64,000 nucleotides of DNA from Gamarada debralockiae (taxonomy: Eukaryota > Ascomycota > Leotiomycetes > Helotiales > Hyphodiscaceae). The notes beneath the pieces were generated by a model, which saw only the letters and a list, made by a program, of their open reading frames with translations, did no database searches and had not been told where the DNA came from. The first letter of the stretch is position 1. The number at the start of each line of letters is the position of its first letter. The translations under genes were made by a program, and so were the position numbers. Where the stretch lies: assembly GCA_002803225.1 (NCBI GenBank), contig NXFV01000920.1, forward strand, positions 40,343 through 104,342. The letters are read 5' to 3'. Shown here in pieces: positions 40,408-52,612 of this stretch.

Positions 40408-43400
40408 ATGTCTCTGAACGAGAACGACCCCGAGGAGCGAACTCCCGAAGACAAGGAAAGGCTCCGCGAGTACACTAAATACTATGATGATCTGCCTCCG
40501 CCTGTCCCTGAAACTGCTCTTGCAGTTATTGATTTCTAGGCGATGGAAGTAGACGACCTCGCTGGCCTAGCCTGGGCAGCGGAACAGAGTCAGATTCAAA
40601 ATTTCGACAACGACATGCTCTATGTGCATGCACAATACCACATCTTTCTGAAAACGGAACGGCTTGGAAACCTATTACGAGCAACCGAAAAGCTCGATAT
40701 CTCACTGAGTAGTATCAATTCGACCAGCCCACAATATCACACGGGATTGAGAACCCTTGTTGTATTGCTTTCGAAAAAATTCGAGCATACGATCGAGCTC
40801 CCAGACCTTGGAGCCGCCGTGTATCGAGCACAGGTGCTCCTGAGCATGACCGATAGACTTGATCCTGAACGATTTTCAAGGAATTCTGGATTAATGTCGT
40901 TGTTGGGAAGATATGCTGTCTTAACAGGAAATCAGGGTCCTTTAGACGAATTGGTGGACGGGGCTAAGAACATTGCCCAAGAAGCCGTAATGTGCTTGCA
41001 AAGCAGCTCAAGAGAGGAGATGTCCAAGCCGGGAGACAAATCTGTCTTGATGGAGAAACTGAAAGACGGACTAGGAGCTATACCACCCACGGTTGAGGGG
41101 CGAAATCTTCTGCTCGACAACCTCGCAACACTTTCGTTCTTGCACTGGAAGCATCATGACCAAGATCAGGCTCTGTTGGATGAAGCAATCAAAATTGGTG
41201 AAATGGCCATACCAGCCGCTCCAGATGAAGAAGGAAAGGCCATCCGACTTATGTCGCTATCAGCTTGCCTGTGACTCAAATACGAGGAATATTCTCATAA
41301 CTTGGATGACCTTCAGTCCGCAATTTCGAGAATCCAACAAGCAATAATCACCGGGTCTGAAGCTTATCGCTCTGGTTACCTTAGAAACCTGCACGATCTG
41401 CTGATTTTGAGATTCCGACACATCCATCGCGTCGCTGACTTGGAGAGGGCGGTTCGTATAGTGGAGCGACTCTTGATCAAATTACAACCTGGAGACGATG
41501 AAATTCCATTGTCGCAAGATCGCCTCTCGATAGACTTGGCAACGTTGTTCAAGGAACGAAAAGGCCCCGAAGCTTTGGAAGTGATAGATAAAGCCCTCAA
41601 GCTGAACAACAAGGTTCTGGGATATATCGACAAACACCCGGACGAAGTACCTGTGACACGCTGGCTGTGCAACTATGCCACGAATCTCGGTTTGAGATAT
41701 GAGCGCAAAAGTTCTGTCGAATATTTGGAACTGGCCGATCAACTGTACGAGAGAGCTGTCAGTCACCCATACGATAAACGGAATGACAGACCCCGCTATC
41801 TAAGCAGCTATGCTATTCACTGTTACAAAAAGTATCTGTATTTTGGGCAGATGGATGACTTAGATGAATCAATTAGAAGAGGCAACGAGGCACTTGCCCA
41901 AGCTTCTGGGTTCTTCAACGACGTTGGATACTTCCCAGAGAAGTCCCAAGTTCTCCACACTGTGCAAACTGCTCTGACGCAGAAGTTTGACGCAACCGGT
42001 GACTTGGACCTACTCAAAGAGGCGATCAAACGAGGAGAAGAGGCAGTTTCTCAATCTCTTCAGCTTGACCCATTCAAGCGAATTTATGCCAACAATCTAG
42101 CAGGAGACTACTTACGCATTTACGCGCGTTTTGGAAAACCTGATGACCTCTTCAGAGGTATTCAGATCCAGGAAGAGGCGCTTCGAACGGCACCGCCGGG
42201 CAACGAACACAGGCCTGTTCTGTCTATACGTATGGCACAACTTCTTTTTATGAGATACCAGCACGACAAAGAGCTATATCGTTCTGATTTGGACGATGCG
42301 ATTGCTTTGATTGAAGCGTCCATAGCTGCAACTTCCGACGAGGACTGGGAGAAACCGCGAAGAATTAGCATGCTGGGACAGATTTTACACCGGAAATGGC
42401 AGGATTGCAGAGACCTGGAAACTCTCAACAAGGCTATTACTTTCGGTATGGAGCGTGCAAGGCTGGGGAAAAAAGAAACTCCAACGACAGCGGAAGAAAT
42501 GCGCTTTCTGGCCTTGGCATTTTACGATAGACACCTGCTGTCTGGTGATACAGACGACCTAGAGGAAGCTATTAGGCTTGCCAAAGAAGGACTCTGTCAT
42601 ACCTTTTCATCGACTCATCAGCGAGTGCAATGTGGCATTCTCGCCGCAGAGTTTTATCATCAGGCGCAGAAAATGAAAGAATCTGCGGACGTTGCTGAAC
42701 AAACCGTGCGGCTTCTTCCTTCGGTCAGCTCAGGAGCATTGAAGCAAGCTGATCAGCAACATATGCTGAAGCAATTTGCTGGGCTGACAACCACAGCGGT
42801 AGCCTCTGCTTTTGCAGCGGGTAAACAGGTCACTCATTGCTTAGAGCTTCTCGAATTCGGACGTGGAATCATCAATGGGCTGCGGCTTGATTCCCGCGCT
42901 GATATGACAATGCTCGAGAATAAGGATCCGGATTTAGCGCGAGAATTCATTTCCCTCAAAAACCAGCTAGAACAGCAGGACCCGGGAACAGGACCAGCGG
43001 AGCTCAGTGAAATATGGGCCGGAGGGCCTGGAGCAAAGATGAACCGGAGTCATAAACATGAAGTGACCAGAAAGTTCCATGAGCGGTTGCTCCATATTCA
43101 GAAACTGGATGGACTGGAGACATTCATGGCATCTCCTCAAGCAGATGACCTGAAACAAGCATCCAGATCTCTACAAGAAGCCATTGTTGTCATAAATGCA
43201 AGCTTTCGTTCTGACGCCATCATTGTGCGAAATGGAGAAACTATGCACCTCCATCTTCCGGACCTTCGAAAAGATGATATCGAGCGGAGTGTCAAAGAGA
43301 TGAGGTACATTCGTCGAGGCGCTGGAGCCACTGCTCAGGATGGCCGCAAGCTGTCTCTGATACTTGGCTGGCTCTGGGTGTCTTTGGTTCGCCCGGTTTT

Positions 43401-44364
43401 AGATGAGCTAGGATTCACAATGACACCTTCAGGAAAGGACTGGCCTCGGGTTTGGTGGATTCCTACCGGCGCGCTCAGTCAGCTTCCTCTCCATGCCGCA
43501 GGCTATCACTCTGGAGGAGCATCCGAATCGGCACTTGACAGAGTTCTGTCGTCATATAGCTCATCCATCAAGGCCTTGATGTATACACGCAGGAACCAGA
43601 AGAGGCGCGACCCAAAGGAGCCTGGCAATTCAATTCTTCTAGCCTACGTGCAGAATGCGGACGACCAGAACCCGTTAGAATACGCCAAGTACGAAGTCGA
43701 AACATTGACTAACTTGATCTCTGAAGATTTGAACCCGATCCCATTGAGCGAACCGAACAAGCAAGATATCATATCTCGGCTATCCTCTTGTGCTGTATTT
43801 CATTTTGCCGGCCATGGGATGTCGAATCCTGTGGATCCATCGGACAGCTGCCTTCTCGTCAAAGACTGGAAGAAAAATCCGCTCTCAGTCAAAGACCTGA
43901 TCGCGCTGAATCTTTTCGTGCAGAGTCCATGGCTCGCATATCTTTCTGCATGCTCGACTGGAGAAACCAAAGACGACAGGCTATACGATGAGTCGATTCA
44001 TCTGATGAGTGGGTGCCAATTAGCCGGATTTCAGCATGTTGTTGGATCTCTGTGGGAAATATCGGACCTCTATTCCGTGCACGTTGCCCGGCAGGTATAC
44101 ACGGTGATAAAGGAAGACATTGGAACTTCGGGCAATGTGGCCTACGCAGTCCATCAAGCAGTGCGATACCTCCGTGATTTGAGTCTTTCTATCGGCACGC
44201 AAAGGAAAATAGCAGGTGAGACGTTTAAAAGTGGCGCTGACGAGTGGAATGATTTGCGGTTGGAGGCTGGGGAAGACATCAGGTTCCTGAATATCAACTT
44301 CGTGGCTGCATTAAGTGAGAGCGACCCTCTACTTTGGGCGGCATATATACATGTTGGTCTTTGA
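40408..44364 (+). CDS. TPR-CHAT protease-like protein with two in-frame stop codons
   Basis: One reading frame runs from the ATG at 40408 to the TGA ending at 44364, interrupted only by TAG at 40537-40539 and TGA at 41272-41274. Uninterrupted segments are 40543-41274 (243 codons) and 41302-44364 (1020 codons). The N-terminal two thirds are TPR-like helical repeats (DDLQSAISRIQQAI, DLERAVRIVERLL, DLDLLKEAIKRGEEAV, DDLEEAIRLAKEGL). The C-terminal 350 residues are a CHAT domain: VWWIPTGALSQLPLHAAGY, catalytic His in HFAGHG (about 43802) and catalytic Cys in YLSACSTG (about 43953), then HVVGSLWEISD. CHAT proteases are caspase relatives; known members act in bacterial defence and in fungal gasdermin cleavage. 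The stop codons may be mutations (CAG to TAG, CGA to TGA), readthrough sites or errors. Without them the protein would be about 1318 residues. Confidence 0.85.
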
Positions 44365-44533
44365 ATTTTTTTTTTTTTTTTTTAAATTTGATGTATTGTC
44401 AAAGAAAAGAAACAAATGCGGTTCATTTCCCTAAATCATCGCTAAAATCCTGTTGAAAAGCCAGCGTAGGCTGATCTCTTGTGCCGCCAATTTCATTAAC
44501 CAAGGAGAGTATATCAGATGACACATAGTTATG

Positions 44534-44622
44534 CGACCTTCCTTCGAGAAATGTGGCCAACTGATGCGAATGGTATGATGGAGATGAAGACCATCTTCCC
44601 CGGTTTCTACGTTGAGCGAACT
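44534..44622 (+). repeat. 89-bp duplicated fragment of the intradiol dioxygenase gene
   Basis: Identical except for one base to 47414-47502, which encodes the active-site part of the dioxygenase (GMWPTDANG to FPGFYVER). The flanks do not match, so only this fragment was copied. Confidence 0.9.
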
Positions 44623-45579
44623 CCAAGGTGACTCACAAGCGATGAGGCTCTGTTCCACCAATCTCTTACGCCCAGTCACTGTGAATATCCTGCATCCTCC
44701 CTCCTGGGGCGACACGAGACAGATGTTAAGACGATGGCGATAGGGAGATTGAGATACTACAGGTAAATAATCTGTCTGTTGCACGCTTAGCTTTGAAGTT
44801 GAGCGATTGGGCCAATTGCTCATGGAAATGCCTCAGTGCGCCCGTAGATTGAGCACCCTGGCTGATATGCATCTAGGGGAGTTTGGAGAGCTGAGAATTC
44901 AAGCGCAGGACGGCTTCCATTGATGTCAAGACGGCCTGGCGGCAGTTTTGAGCGGCAAAGTTGGTGTGTGGCCGAGAATAGTTCAATTCCAGCAAGGAGA
45001 CACTCAGTGGTTACTATGTAAACCACTCGATTCTACTCGGTCAAATCCGACATTCTCAGACTGTATTCCTCCCGTTCCCCTCTTCATCTCGTCATGGCTG
45101 CCGTCGAGAGAAAAGCCGTCCGATTTTTGCTACCCCTTAGCGCCACAATCTTCAACAACGGTCACGCTCTGTGGCCTGAAGCCAATCGGTCTGTTCGTGA
45201 CCAACACCAGCACCCGGGGCACGGGGACATGACAATCCCAGAGGCAGGAGTCCCATCGAGCTTCGCTTTCCATTTCGGGGGACCTTCATAGGGTACGAGA
45301 CATATATGATGGCATTATTGCGCTCCAATTGGCCGTCAATGCCGTCTCGAAGGGCTTCTCAGGTGCTTTGTGATGACAGCTCGTCCGGCTGCGACGTGCA
45401 ATCGAAGCTCGCCAGGTACGACTACTGTTCTTCTTGATTCAGTGCCCGCGATCCGTTTGCCTAGTTTATTAGGGGGACTTTCAACGCCTTCTTAACAACC
45501 GTCTGGTGCAAATCCATACTACCAGAGAAGTCATTGGTTTGCTCAGCGAGAACTCTCATCTGTACTTCCTTCATGTAAC

Positions 45580-45960
45580 GGTGGTACACTTGATTCTACT
45601 TCCTCATTGTCCGAAGCGAGTCTTTTGTTTAACCAGGGTGCGACGAAGCTAATGATCGCTGCTAAATTTGGGATTGTACCGGTCCTTCAGCACCTTCTGA
45701 CAGAGAACACAACGATTGGACTACTGGGCGTCGGTAAAGGTGCGCTGCACATGGCTGCAGTAAGCAGTTAAGAGTCTGCGATGACGGTGCTTCTAAAACA
45801 TCTCGCGGAAGACTACAAGCTGAGGCCGACGCGTTGTACGGTTACAGGTGAGCTGCTCACTTCCCTCTCCAGTATTGGACGTACGGTGATTAATGATGCT
45901 TGACTGTTGAATAGTCGAGGTCTGAGGAGGAGGATACAATGAACTTTTAAATCCCCAAGA
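45580..45960 (+). pseudogene. Decayed ankyrin-repeat gene fragment
   Basis: One frame reads GATKLMIAAKFGIVPVLQHL then GALHMAAVSS, a TAA stop, and ESAMTVLLKHLAEDYKL, the spacing of two to three ankyrin repeats. Introns and frames are broken on both sides. The assignment rests on repeat-like residue pattern only. Confidence 0.4.
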
Positions 45961-46869
45961 TGTCCCTTTGAAGGATTGATGCGTTTAGAGAATATAAGGG
46001 AAAGAGTGGAGAAGAAAGAAGGTGGAGGAGAGAAAACGATTCGTCATGTAAATAGCGTATTGTAAAACCACTGGGTTCCAACAGAAGTCTAGTCGTCGAT
46101 TACAATTTCAGAATCTCCTCCAAGGATTGAAAAGTGAGAAGTGAGCGAGTTGCTAGATTTCCACGGCCCCTAAGAGTAGACAAGAGTCTAATTTCAGCGT
46201 TCTTGGCTCTCCGTTTGAGGGTTTATCCTTCTCAATCCACCTGCAGTACTTCCAAGCCAGTCGTCGTCGTTCTCTGAAGGTTACGACTTATGGATGACTA
46301 TTTTGTTGTCGAGTTGCTTCTGACTCGGCGCCAAGAGCCTCCAGAGAAAAAAACTCGAACAGCACAGACTCATCGGATGCCCTCATCGGCCCCGCAAAAT
46401 CCCCATCAAGTATCGTCATTTCAGGAGAACGAGCAGATAAAACCGGCATTCAGGCGGGGCAGTCCAAATGCCGATAGGCTGTTTGTTTTGTTTCGAAAAC
46501 AATCTATCATTAAGAGGATCAAGATCGCCCGATTGAGTACGCGGCGCCAAGGTTTAAAGAGAAGGCTGGCTTCATTCTGTGAGGATGCTATGAGCGAATC
46601 ATGTTGAAGACGATGACAATGCTCCGAAGGGAGCTGCATCAACTTCTCCACAGATGCAATTTTATCTTCGAGAACAGTTGACGATGGAGAGAACTTCTCT
46701 TGAAATTGTCAAGTTCATCCGAACTGCGACCGATTGAAATGACTCCATCTGATGTGGACACAAGTAGTGGAGGAGTGCTTCGTCCAAGATATAAAGACCA
46801 CTCAAGAGACCTCGATTCGGACCTGAGCAAGCACTTGAACCTGCCTCACCTACCACATCCACCTCCAAC

Positions 46870-47848
46870 ATGCAGTATCTCTCTGTCCTCGCCATTTTGG
46901 CAGCTGCTATGGCCGTGACAGCCCATCCTGGCCACCACGAGTCTGTCGACTTCCACGAGCTCACTCGCCGCTCCGGGCTCTCCAAGCGTTGCGAGTCTCA
47001 AGCAGCAGCCATGAACTCCAAGCGCTGGCTTCGACACAATGAGCGCCGCTCTCTCGCTGCCCGCTCCAACACTTCTGTCGTCACCACTACTGATGCTCCA
47101 TATTACGATGTCATCCAGAACGATACTTGTGTTCTCACCCCTGAAGTCACCACTGGACCGTACATCTGGCCACGTTCGCAAACCCTCCGACAAGACATGA
47201 CCGAGAACCAGCCCGGTGTCCCCCTGTACCTCGACATCGGTGTCCTGGACACAAACACCTGTGAGCCAGTCGAAGGCGTGCTCGTGGATTTGTGGCATTG
47301 CAATGCCACAGGTAGCTACTCTTCCTTCGAGGCTTTGTCCCCAAACACTCCATTCGAGGAACTTCTCACTCAATTGAACAAGACGGTTGGGGATGATCTC
47401 CACACCGGAAACACGACCTTCCTTCGAGGAATGTGGCCAACTGATGCGAATGGTATGATGGAGATGAAGACCATCTTCCCCGGTTTCTACGTTGAGCGAA
47501 CTATCCACATCCATGCCCAGGTTCACACCAACTGGGTCATTGGAATTAACGGAACTGTTGTTTCCGATTCGACTATTTCAACTGGACAAATCTTCTTCGC
47601 CGAGGACTTGTCCGAGCAGATCATGGCTTTGGAGCCGTATGCCAGTCATACCCAAATCAATCGAACAACGAACGATATTGGTATGTTTAACCTTCCCAGA
47701 GGTGGTGATTCTGCTAACGATTCCAGATTCCGTTTATGCTGGAGAAGCTACGGATGGATATAACCCTGTTATGTCGGTTGTTCCTTTGGATGGTAATGAT
47801 GTGACGAAGGGAATGGTTGCTTATCTCACTCTGGGTGTTGCCATGTAA
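46870..47848 (+). CDS. Secreted intradiol ring-cleavage dioxygenase-like protein
   Basis: Exons 46870-47680 and 47727-47848 (GTATGT, CTAAC branch, CCAG) give 310 residues. A signal peptide (MQYLSVLAILAAAMAVTAHP) is followed by a basic, possibly processed region (LSKRCES, KRWLR). The dioxygenase core shows VTTGPYIWP, LVDLWHCNATGSYS, RGMWPTDANG, FPGFYVERTIHIHAQVH and SVYAGEATDGYNP. The tyrosines and the HIHAQVH histidines are the expected non-haem iron ligands, so the active site looks complete. Extracellular members of this group cleave catechols from lignin, tannins or host phenolics. The start lies 170 bp downstream of a TATA-like ATATAAAG at about 46791. Confidence 0.9.
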
Positions 47849-48665
47849 ATGGGAGGAGTGGGCTCAAGCCGGTGCTCGGGAGGGGTTGTGCCGGAAGGCG
47901 ATCCGTAGGAATATCGTGGAAATGAATTCTAATGTTTCCATTCTTATCCCAAATTTCCTGGTAGAACTCGCTGGTCCTAAGTAGAGTCCAGTCCAGTGAG
48001 ATTCTATGCACTCAGAAGACCCTCCCCCAGAGGAACTACGACCACTGAAAGAAATGGAAGAGATGAGATCCTCCAGCCCATCATGGTTGGCTGTGATGTC
48101 CACGATCATTGACCCTTCGGAAGGCTACGTTCTCTGCGTCTGGAAGATTTTGTGTCGTGTAAATCCTAGGTAGATCGAAATACCTGCTTTGTAATTGGAT
48201 CGATTGACTTCGTCCACCTCCATGGCCTCGTCCATTCGCGTTTTGCCTCTGCCACCTGTGTGCCTTGTGACTACGATCGAGTTCTTGATCGGCGAGCTTT
48301 CGAGATGCGACGAGATAGGGTCGAAGTTGATGTGCTGCGTCAGTCGTGGAAGCGGCGAAGGTAGATTCGACCTTAGAAGTCGTCCAAGCAGACAATGTGT
48401 CAATGGCCCCGGTCTGCACTCTGACTCAATCGAAAGTTTTCGTTCGCACCATATTTGTGTTCTTCCATAAACCCATGATGTATGGAAGAAGTATTGGAGA
48501 CGGAAGAGAAGGAACGGTTTGGTGAAGTCAGGTCGACGCCATCTCCGTCTCACGCACCCGCTCCGCTCGCGGCCCCATCAGCTCAGCCTCCAAACAACCC
48601 CACATTCTCGCACCACCAGCACTCACAACTCTCTTTTCACTACCCCCCTCACCCCCATTCCTTTC
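47849..48665. other. Intergenic
   Basis: ORFs present on both strands lack motifs. The pyrimidine-rich stretch before 48666 is the probable leader of the next gene. Confidence 0.45.
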
Positions 48666-49919
48666 ATGTTTTCACGACTGTCACAACTCGCACGACACTA
48701 TTCTCGTCCCCTGCCAAATTACGCACACAATTCAGCTGCCCGCATTGCGAATAGAGTCATGACATCATCTATTGCTGATGAGCGCAATAGTAGGACGATT
48801 CATACGGCGGCATGTCTGATTATTGGGGATGAGGTTTTGGGTGGGAAGGTATGTGTTCTTGAGGTTTAGAATGGGGGGATTGGGCTAATATTGGGTTGGC
48901 AGACTGTGGATGTAGGTTTCGAGGATGTGCCGGAGGGAGATGGTGCTGATGGATTGTAGACGAACTCGGCGTACATGGCCAAGTTCTGCTTCAGTCTGGG
49001 AATTGTATGAATCTCTGGCAGGTTGAGGAGGAGATTGCTGATGGATGGGCAGGCTCTCAAGCGGATCGAAGTCATTGCAGATGATGAGGACGAGATCGTT
49101 GAAGCAGTCCAGCGCATGAGCAATAAATACGATTTCGTCGTGACGAGTGGAGGTATTGGCCCAACGTGAGTGATCTAACAAGCTCTACACCAACATACTG
49201 ACAATTAAAGTCACGACGACATTACCTACCAATCAATAGCCAAAGCCTTCAACCTCAAGCTCAACCTCCACAAAGAAGCCTACGAACGCATGAAGAAATT
49301 CTCCAAACCGCACCCCTCCCAACCGAACTTCTCCTGGGACGAAGACACTCCAGCCCGCACAGCTAAAATACGAATGATCGAACTCCCTACCGATGAATCA
49401 AGAGACATGAACAAACAAGTTATATTCCCTAGGGACGATTTGTGGGTGCCAGTTGCGTGTGTCAATGGGAATGTGCATATTCTGCCTGGTGTGCCTAGGC
49501 TTTTTGAAAAGCTGCTGGATGGTATGAAGCCCTTGCTGCTACCACGTTTGGCAGATCCGGAGGGGAAGGGCATACATAGGATTTTGATCTCGACGCCTAT
49601 GGCTGAGAGTGCCGTGGCTCCATACTTGACAGAGTTGGCAGAGAGGGTCGAGCCGAAGGGTGTCAAGGTGGGGAGTTATCCTAGGTGGGGTAAGAAGAGG
49701 AATACTGTTACTTTGGTTGGAAGGTAGGTTATAAGAGACCGGGGGTGATATTACTTTTGCTGATAAATCTGCAGAGATCAGGAGTTCCTGGAGAGCTTGG
49801 TGGCGGAAGTTGAGAAGAACGTGGATGGCAAGAAGGTGGCATTTGAGGGAGAAGACGATGGTGACGAAGCACAACAGTACGATTTGCCTTCTTTCCACAT
49901 GTCTGGTACAGGTCTCTAA
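48666..49919 (+). CDS. MoCF/molybdopterin-binding-domain protein (FAD-synthase-like family)
   Basis: Exons 48666-48848, 48903-48911, 48960-49004, 49053-49165, 49211-49723 and 49775-49919 keep one frame and give 335 residues. Exon 2 is nine bases (Thr-Val-Asp) and restores the conserved GDEVLGGKTVDTNS motif. Further family blocks are [20 protein letters not shown] and HILPGVPRLFEKLL, typical of the MoaB/Mog-like fold (PF00994) as found in FAD-synthase and CinA-like proteins. The N terminus (MFSRLSQLARHYSRPL) is basic and could target mitochondria. An alternative last intron (GTACGA at 49877 to TTCAG at 49930) would end the protein at 49937. Confidence 0.87.
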
Positions 49920-51703
49920 CATGTGTTCAGATCTTAGAAACTGTCTGGTTCGGAGATACCGACTGTCTCTCTGCTCTTTATTAGAAAGCACCGAGATATC
50001 TGTCACTAGTGTGTCAAAAATGGCAGGCACGTGGGGGCTGGATTGCCCCTCGGAGCCAGCCGTCAGACCGACACGCCACTCTTGGAAGGCAAAGTCCAGA
50101 TAAACAGGGGGCTCAAATTTGAGTGCTAGATGTCGATCGTAGTAGTACAGTAGATCCAAATAATTATTCAAAACGAACCATACAAATCACTTACCGGCTA
50201 CAACGCTCGGAAATTACCTTTTTCTAGAACACGAACAGAAATTCGACGATGTTCCCATTAATCCAGATTGAGGGGTGTAAGGTAGGACTGAGGCGGGTAT
50301 ACTGCGTATCAGGCCGAAATAATGTAGGGGTTCCAGGCTGGCACAGACTATATTGTAAACAAAGTCACCCTTTCGCACCCTGGTCTCGCTACATTATTTC
50401 GGTCTGATACGTTGTAGATGCTCTCTTTCGGCTGTTACGGAGGAGGTGGTGTGTATGATTTTGGCCGGGAATTTGGATGAAATGAAACTCATATCGGAGA
50501 TTCGACGCGTAGACTTGATATTCGGGGGTTCACAATCTGGAGGAAGACGAATCTGAACGATTTAACGATTGCAGAATACTTTCCATTAGAAATGGCAGAG
50601 CAAATAAGAATATGGGCGTTCGAATATCGAATTCGAATGTTCTATTCAACGGCAGAGCATGTTCCACCAGCCATGATATTTACTTTTCTCTTGATAGATG
50701 GGGTGACAGGCCCATCTTCAACAGGTGGCTGATGTTTCATGGAGGGGGCACTGGGACGATTGATGAAAGTCGAATTTGCCGATTCAGTGGTACAATTCTC
50801 CCATTAAATTCAGGAAGCAGAGAATTCCGACCACCGCGACTACAATATGATAGATTAGTCTCTAAATTATTTTGCTTGTTTGAGCAGAATTTGAATCGTT
50901 CAACACAACCAGCGCGAGAAAGGAGAATGAGGCAGGCGCAAAAGCAGCCTTTTCATTTGTGTGTGTGGTTAACCTTCATCTATTCATGACATGTAGTCTG
51001 ATAGAACCCCTATTAATGGTCAGCAAAGAGCAAGCCGTTCACGCTTGCTCAAGCCTCCCTCCTCATCATGCGGCAGTTGAGTCGACGTGAGTGGTGAGAT
51101 CTGGGACTCTTGCCCCAAAGATAACCACACCAGAAGAGCAGTAGAACATGCACAGAACACTGATTCCTTGCACAATTTGAATCACACCCTTCCACCCCTT
51201 CAAGACGGTGATTCGCAGCATCGTCCAGCGCATATCCACAAAAGTGAAGCGAAAGGCCTAGAAGAGACAGGGCCACTTTTTGGCGCGGTAAACTGGAGAA
51301 CACCACCGTCCAAACGGCCAAGAGATAGTCAAGTGCACGAACCTCCTCTACTGTTTTGTCCTCTCAACTTTACCATACCATCACAACTACTCCATCCTGC
51401 GAAAGATCAATCAAGAAATCCCATTCCATTATCCGTCGTTGCCGTTGAGTCGCACGATTTATTGATCCTCCCACGGCTAATCTGTCCATCGAAAGCAACC
51501 TTTTCTCTTGACCGCCTTCGAAGAAACTCACCGCACGATCAATCAATACCGACCCTTACCTTACCCGTCCAAAAAAGTGCGGAGTCGGTCCCAGACCGCC
51601 AAACAAAAGATCCCTCAGTTTCAGCACCTGCACCAGCCGGCGACCGTCCTGGTCTACTGTCGATTGATGAGATCCGACTAACTTCATTAAACCGACATCC
51701 AAG
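49920..51703. other. Long intergenic region upstream of Ras
   Basis: Nearly 1.8 kb without a supported gene. It contains an inverted-repeat element at 50305-50411. The 3' part (from about 51300) is pyrimidine-rich and probably the long leader of the Ras gene. A 210-codon ORF at 51087-51719 overlaps the Ras start and has no motif. Confidence 0.5.
50305..50411. mobile_element. 107-bp hairpin/MITE-like element
   Basis: The ends 50305-50327 (CGTATCAGGCCGAAATAATG..) and 50389-50411 are reverse complements with one mismatch in 23 bases. The 61-bp interior is unique. It could be a tiny non-autonomous element or a structured site. Confidence 0.65.
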
Positions 51704-52612
51704 ATGGCATCGAAGGTGAGGAGCTTGCAGCTTGTGTGCGGAGTCGAGGCTCAATCGGCTAACCTTGCTTGCATAGTTTTTGAGAGAATACAAGCTCGTT
51801 GTTGTGGGCGGTGGTGGAGTCGGAAAGTCTTGCTTGACGATTCAGTTGATACAGAGCCATTTCGTCGATGAATATGATCCCACAATTGAAGGTACATTCA
51901 TACCCTCCATCTCCCTATCGCTAGCTCCTGCCTTCTTTCCTCATCACGATGCTCACAAACTCAATCACTCACAGACTCCTACCGCAAGCAATGCGTGATC
52001 GACGAAGAAGTTGCGCTCCTAGATGTCCTCGATACCGCTGGCCAGGAAGAATACTCGGCGATGCGCGAGCAATACATGCGGACTGGTGAAGGCTTCTTGC
52101 TAGTGTATAGTATTACGAGTAGACAGAGCTTCGAGGAGATCATGACGTTCCAGCAACAGATTTTGAGGGTCAAGGATAAGGATTATTTCCCCATCATTGT
52201 TGTGGGTAACAAGTGTGATTTGGAGGGTGAGAGACAGGTGTCTAAGCAAGGTATGTTTCGCATGCTCTCCTTGATGTCATATTTCCGATCCCAAGCTCCT
52301 TGATGGGTTTGATGAGCTTGGCAAGTTCGATACGGCATGACAGAGCTTTTTACTGATGATTCTACACGTCCAGAGGGAGAAGCGCTAGCACGATCATTCG
52401 GCTGCAAATTCATCGAAACATCCGCAAAATCACGCATCAACGTCGACAATGCATTCTACGACATCGTCCGCGAGATCAGACGCTACAACAAGGAGATGTC
52501 AGGTTACACAGCCGGCGGCGCCAGCGGAGCAGGAAACGGCGGACCACAAAACAAATTAGAAGTCGGAGAAGATGAGAAAGATCGGGGCTGTTGCAAGTGC
52601 GTAATCATGTGA
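51704..52612 (+). CDS. RAS1: Ras small GTPase
   Basis: Exons 51704-51715, 51777-51891, 51975-52250 and 52374-52612 give 213 residues. The first exon is only 12 nt (Met-Ala-Ser-Lys). G1 is [14 protein letters not shown], switch I EYDPTIEDSY, G3 [18 protein letters not shown]4 NKCD and G5 ETSAKSR; the C terminus is CCKCVIM, a CAAX box with an upstream cysteine for palmitoylation. It cycles GTP/GDP at the plasma membrane to control cAMP and MAPK signalling, growth and morphogenesis. The glycine at the position of human Gly12 is present, so the protein is not a constitutive variant. Confidence 0.95.

Larger units (their letters stand above)
44365..46869. other. Gene-poor region with gene fragments
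   Basis: Begins with an 18-base T run just after the CHAT stop. It holds a duplicated dioxygenase fragment and an ankyrin relic, listed separately. A 105-codon ORF at 46290-46607 (+) has no recognisable motif. Confidence 0.45.

Noticed and set aside
40470..40539. Intron that would remove the TAG near the CHAT start
   Set aside because: The GTACAC donor breaks the frame and the in-frame GTCCCT donor gives only 36 bp.
46290..46607. 105-codon plus-strand ORF
   Set aside because: Basic and polar with no motif; cannot be supported.
51087..51719. 210-codon plus-strand ORF overlapping the Ras start
   Set aside because: Lies in the pyrimidine-rich Ras leader and reads out of frame with Ras; no motif.
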